This document shows positions 15,300-25,065 of a stretch of DNA of 32,877 bases, in pieces (position 1 is the stretch's first letter; each line of letters opens with the position of its first letter). The notes under the pieces are model-generated. The model was given only the letters and a program-made list of their open reading frames with translations, was not told the DNA's origin and ran no database searches. The position numbers and the translations under genes were made by a program. Source of the stretch: Thermoleophilia bacterium (GTDB lineage Bacteria; Actinomycetota; Thermoleophilia; Gaiellales; Gaiellaceae); assembly GCA_025928515.1 (NCBI GenBank), contig JAICJI010000023.1:1-32877 (forward strand), read 5' to 3'.

Positions 15300-16480
15300 C
15301 GGAGCTTCGCCCGCTCGCCGGCATCCGTGTCGTCGACGTCACGTCCTCGCTCGCAGGCCCCACAGCGACGCAGCTGCTCGCTGCGCTCGGCGCCGACGTC
15401 GTCAAGGTCGAGCCGCTTGCGGGCGACCACTCCCGCGCGTGGGGACCGCCGTTTCTCGAGGGCGGAGGCGCCATGTTCCTGGCTGCCAACGCGGGCAAGC
15501 GCTCCCTCGCGGTCGAGCTGGGCGACGAGCGCGGCGGCGAGATCGTGCTGCGTCTCGTCGACCGCGCCGACGTGCTCCTGCAGAGCCTCCGGCCCGGCGG
15601 CGCCGAGCGGCACGGGCTCGGGGCCGACGCGCTCCGCGCCCGCAACCCGCGTCTCGTCCACTGCTCGATCGGCGCTTTCGGCGCAAACGGACCGCTGAGT
15701 GACCGGGCCGGCTACGACCCGCTGCTGCAAGCCGCATCCGGGATCATGAGCGTCACCGGCGAGGCCGACGGGCCGCCGGTGCGCGTCGGGCTCTCGCTGA
15801 TCGACCTCGGCACCGGCGTCTGGGCGGCACTCGGAGTGCTCGCCGCGATCTACGAACGGGAGCGCACGGGGGTGGGCCGCACGCTCGAGCTCTCGCTCTA
15901 CGAGACGGCGCTGTCCCTGCTCGCGACGCAGCTCGTCGGCTATCTCGGCGCCGGTGTCGTGCCGGGCCGCGACGGGAGCGCCTTCCCGCAGATCGCGCCG
16001 TACCAGGTCTTCGCCACGCGGGACGGCGAGCTGATGATCGTCGCCGGCAACGACAAGCTCTTCGCCGGGCTGTGCGACGTGCTCGACCTGCCGGAGTTGA
16101 CCGCCGACCCGCGCTTTCTCGCGAATTCCGACCGGGTCGCGAACCGGACGGAGCTCGTCGCGCTCCTCGAGGAACGGACGCGGCCGCGAGCGTCCGAAGA
16201 GCTCCTCGAGGCCCTCGTCGCAGCTGGAGTGCCGGCCTCCCCGGTGCACGACGTCGGGCAAGCAGCGCGTGATCCGCAGACCGAGGCACTCGGGATGCTG
16301 CAATCGCTGGGCGATTTCGTCACGGTCGCGGCACCGCTTTCGGCTGACGGCGAGCGGGTCCTCCATCACGTGCCGCCGCCGGGGCTCGGTGCCCACACCG
16401 GCGTGATCCTGCGGGAGCTCGGCTACACCGACGACGAGATCGCCGGGCTCGCCGGAGCGGGCGTCGTCCGGCTCGGCTGA
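15296..16480 (+). CDS. CaiB/BaiF (class III) CoA-transferase
   Basis: Class III CoA-transferase of 394 residues, a domain-swapped (interlocked) dimer in known members. It begins [34 protein letters not shown], the family signature. The catalytic Asp is Asp141 in [11 protein letters not shown], which forms acyl-anhydride intermediates. The middle includes [23 protein letters not shown] and the end [17 protein letters not shown]. It moves CoA from a donor such as succinyl-CoA to a carboxylate; donors and acceptors are not readable. Its partners MaoC hydratase (same operon) and HMG-CoA-lyase-like enzyme (nearby, opposite strand) would fit a branched dicarboxylate such as 3-hydroxy-3-methylglutarate or itaconate. 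The 3' end overlaps the convergent membrane-protein gene by 58 bp. Confidence 0.9.
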   Translation: MTELRPLAGIRVVDVTSSLAGPTATQLLAALGADVVKVEPLAGDHSRAWGPPFLEGGGAMFLAANAGKRSLAVELGDERGGEIVLRLVDRADVLLQSLRPGGAERHGLGADALRARNPRLVHCSIGAFGANGPLSDRAGYDPLLQAASGIMSVTGEADGPPVRVGLSLIDLGTGVWAALGVLAAIYERERTGVGRTLELSLYETALSLLATQLVGYLGAGVVPGRDGSAFPQIAPYQVFATRDGELMIVAGNDKLFAGLCDVLDLPELTADPRFLANSDRVANRTELVALLEERTRPRASEELLEALVAAGVPASPVHDVGQAARDPQTEALGMLQSLGDFVTVAAPLSADGERVLHHVPPPGLGAHTGVILRELGYTDDEIAGLAGAGVVRLG

Positions 16481-17325
16481 CGGAACCACAGCCACCAGAC
16501 GGCGGCTGCGCCGGCGACGACCGCCGCCCAACCCCAGTTCGCCGCGGGTACGAGCACGCTGGGCAGCTCGTGGCTCGTCCAGCCGCGCTTGACGACCTGC
16601 TCGAGCCAATCGTCGTTGACGAGGTTGCCGACGCCGTACGCGAGCATCAGCGCGAGGTACGCGTCGAGCAAGCGCGGCCGCCGCAGACGTGAGAAGCCGA
16701 GTGCGGTCAGCGAGAGCATCGTTCCCTGCCAGCCGTGGTGCTGGCCGTGGTGGACGGCATGATGGAGCCCCGGCACGTCCGGCTGCGTCGCGAGCCTTCC
16801 GGTCTCGAAGAACCAGCCGAGAAAAGGAACGCCGTCGAGGAAGAAGCCCAGCTCGGCCGCGACGAGCGGCGCGCAGAAGAAGAAGAGAACTGCCGCGAGC
16901 GCGATCCGAATGTTGTCTCCGCGAGCCTGGCGCGCCGGCGCAATCCCGACCGCGAGAACGAGCGCGACCGCGAGCGCGAGGCCGAATGCGGGCACGGCGT
17001 TCAGCGGCTTCGCGTCGAGGTTGGCCTGGTCAACGGCGACGTAGACGACGGCGCAGAGCGCGATCGCCACCACGCCGGCTACCCGCAGCGTCCCCTGCAG
17101 GCGCGGCCATGCAAGGCCGACGAGCGCTATCCCGACGAGCGCGAACGGGAAGTTGAGCGCAACGAGCTCTCTCCCGAAGCCGGCCGCGATCGTCCCGGTG
17201 TCGTGGACGTGGTACAGCTCGGCCGCCGGGAAGCGCGCGTAGGTCGCGACGACCGCGATGCCGTCGAGCACGATCAGCGCCAGCACGCCTTGGATCTCCC
17301 ACGGAAGACGTCTTACGGCGGCCAT
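16423..17325 (-). CDS. Multi-pass membrane protein with His-rich loop, unknown
   Basis: Predicted polytopic membrane protein of 300 residues with about seven or eight hydrophobic segments, the first at residues 11-29. Two polar loops stand out: [17 protein letters not shown] after the first segment, and a loop holding three His pairs at four-residue spacing, [10 protein letters not shown] (His188-His197), which would line one face of a helix. Paired His in this layout suggests metal or heme binding, but I do not recognise the family. The ATG at 17325 overlaps the end of the lyase gene by 13 bp, making a two-gene minus-strand unit; an upstream extension of 19 residues is possible but lies inside the lyase gene. 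Function unknown. Confidence 0.65.
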   Translation of the reverse strand: MAAVRRLPWEIQGVLALIVLDGIAVVATYARFPAAELYHVHDTGTIAAGFGRELVALNFPFALVGIALVGLAWPRLQGTLRVAGVVAIALCAVVYVAVDQANLDAKPLNAVPAFGLALAVALVLAVGIAPARQARGDNIRIALAAVLFFFCAPLVAAELGFFLDGVPFLGWFFETGRLATQPDVPGLHHAVHHGQHHGWQGTMLSLTALGFSRLRRPRLLDAYLALMLAYGVGNLVNDDWLEQVVKRGWTSHELPSVLVPAANWGWAAVVAGAAAVWWLWFRQPSRTTPAPASPAISSSV

Positions 17326-18173
17326 GTGCCCGCGCGATACAGGTAGCCCTCGAGCGTCCGGCCCAGCACGCCTTCGAGCCACTGCGAGACGCCGACGAGC
17401 GCGTCGAGGTCGACATCCGTCTCGACGCCCTCTCCCTCGAGCAGGTTGGCGAGATCCTCGGTCGCGACGTTGCCGGTCGCGCGCGGCGAGAACGGACAGC
17501 CGCCGAGGCCGCCGACGGAGGCGTCGAGCACGCCGGCGCCGGCCTCGAGCGCGGCGAGGCAGTTCGCGTAGCCGGTGTTGCGCGTGTTGTGCCCGTGGAA
17601 GCCCTCCGCGTGCGCCTGCGCAACGAGCGAGCGAACGGCCGGCGGCGTCGCGACGCCGATCGTGTCGGCGAGAACGATCTCGGCTCGACCGGCGAATCTC
17701 GAAGCGAGCTCCACGACCACGCCGGGATCGACCCGGCCTTCGAACGGGCAGCCGAAGGAGCAGGAGATCGTGACCGTCGCCGGCGTCTCGCCCGCCGCCG
17801 CGAGGATCGCCGCGGCGCGTCCGACCGCCTCGTCCAGCGTCGCGTTCCCGTTGCGGAGGTTGAAGGCCTCGGTCGCCGCGAAGGTCACGTTGACGCGGTC
17901 GAGGCCGGCGGCTGCGAACCGCTCCCAGCCTCGCTCGTTGAGCACGAGGCCCGACAGCTCGACTCCGTCCCGCCGGTGCACGCCCGCGATCACGTCCTCG
18001 GCCCCTGCCATCTGCGGCACGCGGTCGTCCCGGACGAAGCTGACCGCCTCGATCCGGCGGAGCCCTGCGGCCGCGAGGCGGTCGACGAGCTCGGCCCGCG
18101 TCTGGGAAGGGAGCACGTCCGGCTCGTTCTGGAGGCCGTCCCGCGGCCCGACGTCGCAGAGGAGCACCCGCAT
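17313..18173 (-). CDS. HMG-CoA lyase-like (HMGL) enzyme
   Basis: TIM-barrel lyase of the DRE-TIM HMGL family, 286 residues. Near the N-terminus, DVGPRDGLQNE carries the catalytic Arg11 and metal ligand Asp12. Metal ligands His193 and His195 lie in FHGHNTRNTGYAN, where the usual HDT-x-GQ is changed to HNTRNTG. The active-site Cys226 is in GGLGGCPFSPRATGN, matching Cys266 and Asn275 of human HMGCL. The enzyme should cleave HMG-CoA to acetyl-CoA and acetoacetate, the last step of leucine breakdown, or a related 3-hydroxyacyl-CoA. The altered metal loop leaves room for another substrate. It starts at ATG 18173 with a leaderless-type -10 box and diverges from the malic enzyme. Confidence 0.82.
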   Translation of the reverse strand: MRVLLCDVGPRDGLQNEPDVLPSQTRAELVDRLAAAGLRRIEAVSFVRDDRVPQMAGAEDVIAGVHRRDGVELSGLVLNERGWERFAAAGLDRVNVTFAATEAFNLRNGNATLDEAVGRAAAILAAAGETPATVTISCSFGCPFEGRVDPGVVVELASRFAGRAEIVLADTIGVATPPAVRSLVAQAHAEGFHGHNTRNTGYANCLAALEAGAGVLDASVGGLGGCPFSPRATGNVATEDLANLLEGEGVETDVDLDALVGVSQWLEGVLGRTLEGYLYRAGTWPP

Positions 18174-18179
18174 CCGACG

Positions 18180-18225
18180 AGCGTACTTTCTACGGGTGCG
18201 GTCGCCTAAGACCGCCGCCTAGGCT
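18180..18225. promoter_or_regulatory. Divergent leaderless-type promoters, lyase and malic enzyme
   Basis: The 58-bp divergent gap holds two TANNNT boxes, each exactly 6 nt before an ATG: TACGCT on the minus strand (18185-18180, lyase) and TAGGCT on the plus strand (18220-18225, malic enzyme). Neither start has a Shine-Dalgarno site. Between them is an inverted repeat GCGGTC-gcctaa-GACCGC (18198-18215) that could be an operator serving both genes. No -35 consensus is seen. Confidence 0.5.
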
Positions 18226-18231
18226 GCGCGA

Positions 18232-19656
18232 ATGCATCCCTCTGCCTCGTTCAGCGCAGCGATCCGCGTGCGGATCGAGAACACACCCGGCGCCTTCGCC
18301 CTGCTGGCCTCCGCGATCGGCGAAGCCGGCGGCCTGCTCGGAGCGATCGACCTCGTCCGGGTCGAGGGCTCGACGAAGATTCGCGACGTCAACGTCCTCG
18401 CCGACGACGAGCAGCACCTCGAGGCGATCGTCGATGCGGTCCGCTCGGTCGAGGGCGTCGATGTCGTCCACGTCTCGGATCGGGTGTTCCTCGCCCATCT
18501 CGGCGGCAAGCTCGAGGTGCGCCCGCGCCTGCCGCTGAAGACCCGCGAAGACCTGTCGATGGTCTACACGCCCGGCGTCGCCCGCGTCTCGCGCGCGATT
18601 GCCGAGGATCCCGAAAAGGTCTGGGCACTCACCGTCAAGCGCAACACGGTCGCCATCGTGAGCGACGGCACCGCGGTGCTCGGGCTCGGCGACATCGGCC
18701 CTGAGGCCGCCCTCCCCGTGATGGAAGGGAAGGCCGTGCTGTTCAAGGAGTTCGCCGACATCGACGCCTTCCCGATCTGCCTCGCCACGAAGGAGCCGGA
18801 CGAGATCGTCCGCACGATCGAGGCGATCGCGCCCGCCTTCGGCGGAATCAATCTCGAGGACATCTCCGCGCCTCGCTGCTTCGAGGTCGAGCGGCGCCTG
18901 CGCGAGCGGCTCGAGATCCCCGTCTTCCACGACGACCAGCACGGAACGGCGATCGTCGTGCTCGCCGCGCTGCTCAACGCGCTGCGCGTCGTCGGCAAAG
19001 AGCTCTCGGACGTTCGCATCGTGACGACCGGAGTCGGAGCAGCGGGAATCGCGGTCACGAGGATCCTCCAGTCGGCCGGCGCGCGGTGGATCGTCGGCTG
19101 CGACGAGGGTGGTGCGCTCTACCGTGGCCGCGAGGGCCTGGCCGACGCCAAGCTAGAGTACGCCGAGACGACGAACCCCGAGAACCTCCGCGGCTCGGCA
19201 GACGAGCTGCTCGAGGGCGCGGACGTCTTCATCGGCCTCTCGGTGCCGGGCGCGATCTCGGCCGAGGGCGTGGCGCGGATGGCGCCCGACGCCGTCGTGT
19301 TCGCGCTCGCGAACCCCGATCCCGAGGTCGTGCCCGAGGAGATCGAGGCGCTCGTCGCGGTGATCGCGACGGGCCGAAGCGACTATCCGAACCAGATCAA
19401 CAACGTCCTCGCGTTCCCGGGCATCTTCCGGGGTGCGCTCGACGTGCGCGCGCAGACGATCGATGCCGGGATGGAGCTGGCGGCGGCACACGCGATCGCC
19501 GGCACCATCGCCCCGGACGAGCTGTCCGCGGACTACGTCATCCCGAGCGTCTTCAACCGCGCGGTCGCGCCGGCCGTCGCCGCCGCGGTGGCCGACGCCG
19601 CAACGCGCAGCGGTGTCGCGCGCCGCCCGGCGCCGGCCGCGCCGGCAGCTCCCTAG
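18232..19656 (+). CDS. Malic enzyme with N-terminal ACT domain
   Basis: NAD(P)-dependent malic enzyme of 474 residues: L-malate to pyruvate and CO2. The first 85 residues are an ACT-like domain (FSAAIRVRIENTPGAFALLASAIGEAGG), a likely allosteric ligand site. Then come the malic-enzyme N-domain with SMVYTPGVARV (catalytic Tyr) and MEGKAVLFKEFADIDAFPICL (catalytic Lys region), HDDQHGTAIVVLAALLNAL with metal-binding acidic residues, and the Rossmann motif VTTGVGAAGIAVTRIL. The C-terminus is Pro/Ala-rich. With the PEP carboxykinase gene 10 kb away it forms the C4-C3 node needed during growth on acids and amines. The stop overlaps that of the convergent oxidase gene (CTAG). Cofactor preference is not certain. 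Confidence 0.9.
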   Translation: MHPSASFSAAIRVRIENTPGAFALLASAIGEAGGLLGAIDLVRVEGSTKIRDVNVLADDEQHLEAIVDAVRSVEGVDVVHVSDRVFLAHLGGKLEVRPRLPLKTREDLSMVYTPGVARVSRAIAEDPEKVWALTVKRNTVAIVSDGTAVLGLGDIGPEAALPVMEGKAVLFKEFADIDAFPICLATKEPDEIVRTIEAIAPAFGGINLEDISAPRCFEVERRLRERLEIPVFHDDQHGTAIVVLAALLNALRVVGKELSDVRIVTTGVGAAGIAVTRILQSAGARWIVGCDEGGALYRGREGLADAKLEYAETTNPENLRGSADELLEGADVFIGLSVPGAISAEGVARMAPDAVVFALANPDPEVVPEEIEALVAVIATGRSDYPNQINNVLAFPGIFRGALDVRAQTIDAGMELAAAHAIAGTIAPDELSADYVIPSVFNRAVAPAVAAAVADAATRSGVARRPAPAAPAAP

Positions 19657-21074
19657 CGGGTTCCGAGCTCCATCCCGAGCAGTCGCGGCAGCGCGGCGAC
19701 CGCGCGCGCGGTCGCCGGCGGCCGGCGGCCCTCCTCCTCGGCCGCCTCGCATGCCATGATCGCCCAGCGGACGAGCCCGCCACCGACCCGACGGAACGGC
19801 TCCCTCGGCAGGCGTGGCACGTCCCGCGTCGCGAGCGGCGAGCGTGTCCATTCGTCGTCCGTGCCGAGCGCGAGCGAGGCGAGGATCCGCCCGCCGAGCC
19901 AGGCCGGGCCGACGCCGTGGCCGGAGTAGCCCGCGCCGTAGTGGATCCGCGTCCCGGGCTTCGTGCGGAAGAACGGGAGGTGGTCGGCCGACACGTCGAT
20001 CGGGCCGCCCCACGCCCGCTCGACCCTGACGCCGGTGAGTCCCGGCAGCAGCCGCCGCAAGCCGGCCTCCGCGCGCTCCGCCGTCGGCTGGTCGCGCGAG
20101 AAACGCTCGTCGACGCGACCGCCGAAGCCGATCGGTCCGCTGCCGCTGCCCATGAGCACGCGCCCGTCGTTCGTCGTGCGGAAGTAGTGGAGGAACATGC
20201 GGCCGTCGACGATCGCCTCGCCACCCGTCCAGCCGATCTCCGCGAGGGCCTCGGGCGCCGGCTCCGTCAGGACGACGTACGAGCCGAAGTTCGTGAGGTT
20301 CCGCGACGCCGGCGACCAGCCCGTCAGCGCCGCGTTCGTCGCGAGCACGACCTCTCGAGCACGGATCATTCCTCCCGGCGTGACGAGCTCGTTCGGCGAG
20401 CCGGCGCGCACGTCCGTGACCGGCGTTCCCTCGTGGAGCGTGACCCCTGCGTCGAGCACGGCGCGTCGCAGCGCCCGCACGAGCAGACCCGGATGGACGG
20501 TCGCGCACTCGGGGTAGAAGACGCCGGCGCGGAAGACCGGCGACGAGACCCGCTGTGCCACCTGCTCCGGCGTGAGCGGGACGGCGTGCTCGGCCCGGTC
20601 GACGCTCGCCGCCGCCGCGACGGCCTTGTCGACGACGGGATCCTGCGCCGGCGCCGCCGACACCTCGAGCATGCCGCCCTCGATCAGCCAGACGTCCTCG
20701 CCTCGCGACTCGGCCCAGGCGCGGATCCCGGGGATGATCCGCTCTCCCTCGCCCGCGAGCTCGAGCGCCCGCTCCTCGCCGAGCAGCGGCAGGATCGAGG
20801 CAAAGGCGCCCCAATACCCGTGGACGAAGCCGCCGTTGCGGCCGCTCGGCCCGTGCCCGCAGATCTCGGACTCGAGGAGCGTGACGCGGAGCTCGGGCGC
20901 TTGCTCGCGCAACGCGAGCGCGGTCCAGAGTCCCGTGTACCCGCCGCCCACGATCGCCACGTCGGCGGTCGTATCGCCCTCCAGCGCGGCCGCCGGAAGC
21001 GGGTCTCCCTCCCGGGCGAGCGCGTCCTCGAGCCACCACGACGGGAGTCGTGGCTCGATCGAAGGGGGGCTCAC
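19653..21074 (-). CDS. FAD-dependent amine oxidase (DAO/PuuB-like)
   Basis: FAD-dependent oxidoreductase of the DAO family, 473 residues, resembling gamma-glutamylputrescine oxidase and related amine or imino acid oxidases. The dinucleotide fold is ADVAIVGGGYTGLWTALAL (Gly43, Gly45, Gly48), followed by the acidic ribose-binding strand VTLLESE, the SGRNGGFVHGYWG loop, and the C-terminal FAD segment YGAGYSGHGVGPAWLGGRILA. It would oxidise an amine to an imine/aldehyde with transfer of electrons to oxygen or a carrier. The GTG start overlaps the potC stop, so it ends the polyamine operon. No gamma-glutamylputrescine synthetase gene is present here, so the true substrate may be a free amine or amino acid. 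Confidence 0.82.
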   Translation of the reverse strand: MSPPSIEPRLPSWWLEDALAREGDPLPAAALEGDTTADVAIVGGGYTGLWTALALREQAPELRVTLLESEICGHGPSGRNGGFVHGYWGAFASILPLLGEERALELAGEGERIIPGIRAWAESRGEDVWLIEGGMLEVSAAPAQDPVVDKAVAAAASVDRAEHAVPLTPEQVAQRVSSPVFRAGVFYPECATVHPGLLVRALRRAVLDAGVTLHEGTPVTDVRAGSPNELVTPGGMIRAREVVLATNAALTGWSPASRNLTNFGSYVVLTEPAPEALAEIGWTGGEAIVDGRMFLHYFRTTNDGRVLMGSGSGPIGFGGRVDERFSRDQPTAERAEAGLRRLLPGLTGVRVERAWGGPIDVSADHLPFFRTKPGTRIHYGAGYSGHGVGPAWLGGRILASLALGTDDEWTRSPLATRDVPRLPREPFRRVGGGLVRWAIMACEAAEEEGRRPPATARAVAALPRLLGMELGTR

Positions 21075-21916
21075 GCCTGTTTCGCGCGGTAGTTCTGCAC
21101 GAAGACGTTGCCGAGCATCGCCGTGACGGCGATGACGAAGAACGCGATCCCGATCACGTTGATCTGGGGCGGAGTCGCCACCCGGGCAGCGCCCCAGACG
21201 AAGATCGGGAACGTCACCCGCGAGCCGGCGACGAAATAGGTGACCACGAAGTCGTCGATCGAGATCGCGAAGCAGAGAAGCAGCGCCGCGAGGATCGCAG
21301 GTGCAATCAGGGGCAGCGTCACCTTCTGGAAGGTCGTCCACTCGTTGGCGCCGAGGTCCATGGCGGCTTCCTCCAGATGCCGGTCGAAGCCGACGAGTCG
21401 CGCCTTGACCGTCACCACCGCGAAGCTGACGCAGAACATGACGTGCGCGATCAGGATGGTCTTGAAGCCGAGCGGCGTGCTGAAGTTGAGGAACAGCGTC
21501 AGCAGCGAGGCCCCGAGCACGATCTCCGGCGTCGAGAGCGGCAGGAAGACGACGAAGTTCGTCGTCCCACGCCCGCGGAACCCGTAGCGCACGAGCGCGA
21601 GCGCCATCAGCGTGCCGAGCGCAGTCGCGAGGATGCTTGCGATCACCGCGATCTCGAGCGAGAGCTGGACCGCGCTCTGGATGCCCGGGATCGCGTTCCA
21701 GTGCGTCCAGTTCGAGAAGGTGAAGTGCTCCCACTGGAAGTTGAAGCGGCCCTTCGGCGCGTTGAACGAGAAGACCGCCACGACGGCGATGGGAAGGACC
21801 AGATAGCCGAAGAAGAGCACCGACCAGAGGGTCAGGAGGTGGCGGCGAACGAACGCCAGCGACTTGGCGGGCGCGCTCCGCCGGGGGCGCCGGGCTTCGA
21901 CTGCGACCGAGGTCAT
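21071..21916 (-). CDS. potC: Polyamine-type ABC permease PotC-like
   Basis: Inner-membrane permease of the spermidine/putrescine (POPT) type, 281 residues, with about six membrane segments. The first follows a basic N-terminus (LLTLWSVLFFGYLVLPIAVVAVFSF), then FNFQWEHFTFSNW. The EAA loop that contacts the ATPase is LEEAAMDLGANEWTTFQKVTLPLIAPAI. The late segment FAISIDDFVVTYFVAGS is typical of PotC. ATG 21916 overlaps the potB stop. A longer open frame upstream is only the antisense-frame shadow of potB. Confidence 0.88.
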   Translation of the reverse strand: MTSVAVEARRPRRSAPAKSLAFVRRHLLTLWSVLFFGYLVLPIAVVAVFSFNAPKGRFNFQWEHFTFSNWTHWNAIPGIQSAVQLSLEIAVIASILATALGTLMALALVRYGFRGRGTTNFVVFLPLSTPEIVLGASLLTLFLNFSTPLGFKTILIAHVMFCVSFAVVTVKARLVGFDRHLEEAAMDLGANEWTTFQKVTLPLIAPAILAALLLCFAISIDDFVVTYFVAGSRVTFPIFVWGAARVATPPQINVIGIAFFVIAVTAMLGNVFVQNYRAKQA

Positions 21917-22785
21917 CCGGTGAGCTTCTCCGTCCCGACGGCGCGGGCATAGAGGAGAACCAGGCCGAGGATGACGGCCATCAGGATGAACGACATCGCG
22001 GCCGCCGACGGGTAGTCGATCGTCCCGTTGAACTTCGAGTTGATCACGTTCCCGATCATGTGACTCGTCGGCGAGCCGAGCAGGGTCGCGTTGATGAAGT
22101 CGCCGGCGGCCGGGATGAACGTGAGGAGCGTGCCCGCGACAACGCCCGGTAGCGACAGCGGGAACGTGACCCGCAGGAAGGCGAGCCATTTGTTCGCGTA
22201 CAGATCCTCGGCGGCCTCGACGAGCGTCTGGTCGATCTGTTCCAGCGAGACGTAGACCGGCAGGGCCATGAAGGGCAGGAAGTTGTAGGTGATCCCGGCG
22301 ATGACAGCGGTGCCGGTCGCGAGCACGCGGCCGCCGTGCGCGACGAGGTGCAGGTCGATCAGGATCCGGACGACGACCCCGTGGTCGGCGAGGATCGTCT
22401 GCCAGGCCAGCGTCCGGATCAGATAGGTGACGAAGAACGGCGCGACGATGAACAGCAGCAACAGGTTCTTCCAGCGGCCGCCGCGGAACGCGATCCAGTA
22501 CGCCACCGGGTAGCTGACGACGAGCGCGATGATCGTCGCCAGCCCCGCGTACTCGAACGAGCGCTCGAACTCCCCGGTATAGCCCTTGAGCGCATCCCAG
22601 TAGTTGCTCCACTGCCAGGAGAAGTGGAAGCCGAAGCCCGCGACGATGCTGCCCGACTCCAGCGACTGGTAGATCAGGAAGCCGAGCGGGGCCAGGAAGA
22701 AAAGGCCCAGCCAGAGCAGCCCCGGCGTCAGGAGCAGGTAGGGCGTAGCGCCCTGGTGCCGGTGGAAGAGCCGGAAGACGCCCAT
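21913..22785 (-). CDS. potB: Polyamine-type ABC permease PotB-like
   Basis: Partner permease of 290 residues with six membrane segments. It opens with PYLLLTPGLLWLGLFFLAPLGFLIYQSL, contains PFFVTYLIRTLAWQTILADHGVV, a PotB landmark, and the EAA loop LVEAAEDLYANKWLAFLRVTFPLSLPGV. Together with PotC it forms the channel. It starts 10 bp after the binding-protein stop without a clear ribosome site; it is the only junction in this operon without a 4-bp overlap, which may let the binding protein be made in excess. Confidence 0.88.
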   Translation of the reverse strand: MGVFRLFHRHQGATPYLLLTPGLLWLGLFFLAPLGFLIYQSLESGSIVAGFGFHFSWQWSNYWDALKGYTGEFERSFEYAGLATIIALVVSYPVAYWIAFRGGRWKNLLLLFIVAPFFVTYLIRTLAWQTILADHGVVVRILIDLHLVAHGGRVLATGTAVIAGITYNFLPFMALPVYVSLEQIDQTLVEAAEDLYANKWLAFLRVTFPLSLPGVVAGTLLTFIPAAGDFINATLLGSPTSHMIGNVINSKFNGTIDYPSAAAMSFILMAVILGLVLLYARAVGTEKLTG

Positions 22786-22795
22786 CAGTCGGTCG

Positions 22796-23952
22796 TCAGG
22801 CCGAGATCAGGTTCTGCCAGGTCGTCTGGTACTTCTCGTTGTTGAGGGCGGCCGGGTCGATCGTGTGCGCGCTGTCCAGCTCTTGCTTCGTCGGGAAGAT
22901 CAGCGTGTTCTTCGCGATCGCCGGATCCTGCTTCAGAAGCGCTTCCTTCGCTCCGAGGACCGGGCAGACGTAGTTCACGTAATCCTCGATCTCGGCGGCG
23001 ATCTTGGGGTCGTAGACGAAGTTCATGTAGACGCTGGCCGTGTAGACGTTGCCGCCCTTCGGGATCAGCATGTTGTCGGTCCAGATGTCGCCGCCCGTGT
23101 CCGGCTGCTGCCACTTCAGGTGCGAGTTGTCAGCCTGCAGCTGGACGATGTCGCCGGACCAGGCCATGGTCGCGGTGAGGTCTCCGTTCGCGAGCGCGCT
23201 CGCGTAGTCGTTGCCGTAGAACTGGCGGATCTGGCCCGAGTGGACGGCCTTCTGGATCGTGTCGATCGCCTTGTTGAAGGTCTTGTCCGTGATGTGGCTC
23301 GGGTCGTCGCCGTTGTACCCCATCACGAGCGCGAGGGTGTCGGAGAACTCGGTGAGGAGCCCGACCTTGCCCTTGAGCTTCTTGTTCCCGAGCAGGTCGC
23401 CCATCGAGGTGATCGGGTCGGTCAGCTTCTCGTTCCACCCGATCCCGGTGAAGCCGGACTGCCACGGGAGGCTGTAGTCGCGGTTCGGGTCCCAGGACGG
23501 ATGCCGCTGCTGCGGGATGAGGTTCTTGAAGTTGGGCATCGCGCTCTTGTCGAGCTTCTCGACCCAGCCCTTCTGGACGAGCAGAGCCGGATAGCGCGAG
23601 TTGTCGGTCATCACGATCAGGTCACGGCCGGTCGACTGGCCGCGCTGGAGGTTCGGCTCGATCTTCGAGAAGAACGACTCGTTGTCGTTGATGTCCTCCG
23701 TGTAGTCGACCGTCACGCCGTACTTCTTCTTGAACTGGTCGAGTGACGGATGGGCGTTGCCCTTCTTGTCGATGTAGAGGGTCCAGTTGGAGAAGTGCAG
23801 TGTCTTGGCGAGCTTGTGCGGCACGGTGGACCCGCCGGCCGTGGACGGCCCGGAGCTGCCGCCGCCGCAGGCGGCAAGCAGACCGGGGACGGTGAGGATC
23901 GAGCCGCCCGCTGCCGCGCGGCGGAGAAAGACCTTACGGGTGATCTGGTCGG

Positions 23953-23956
<4 letters not shown>
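22796..23956 (-). CDS. potD: Polyamine-type substrate-binding lipoprotein PotD-like
   Basis: Extracellular binding protein of 386 residues for the Pot-type importer. The N-terminus TRKVFLRRAAAGGSILTVPGLLAACGGG combines a twin-arginine-like stretch (RK variant) with the lipobox LAAC, so export folded via Tat and lipidation are likely. The mature domain shows KTLHFSNWTLYIDKK, FKKKYGVTVDY, DLIVMTDNSRYPALLVQKGWVEKLDKS and TATMAWSGDIVQL, all familiar from PotD/PotF-like proteins. A good ribosome site (GGAGGG, 6 nt spacing) lies before ATG 23956, inside the potA gene. Ligand could be putrescine, spermidine or another amine. Confidence 0.88.

Positions 23957-25061
<1,105 letters not shown>

Positions 25062-25065
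<4 letters not shown>

Noticed and set aside
18198-18215. Hairpin as a terminator
   Set aside because: It lies between divergent start codons, where no transcript ends.
19153-21039. Long second minus-strand frame of about 630 codons over the oxidase and malic enzyme
   Set aside because: It is composed of Arg/Gly/Ala-rich shadow sequence of the oxidase gene, without any recognisable domain.
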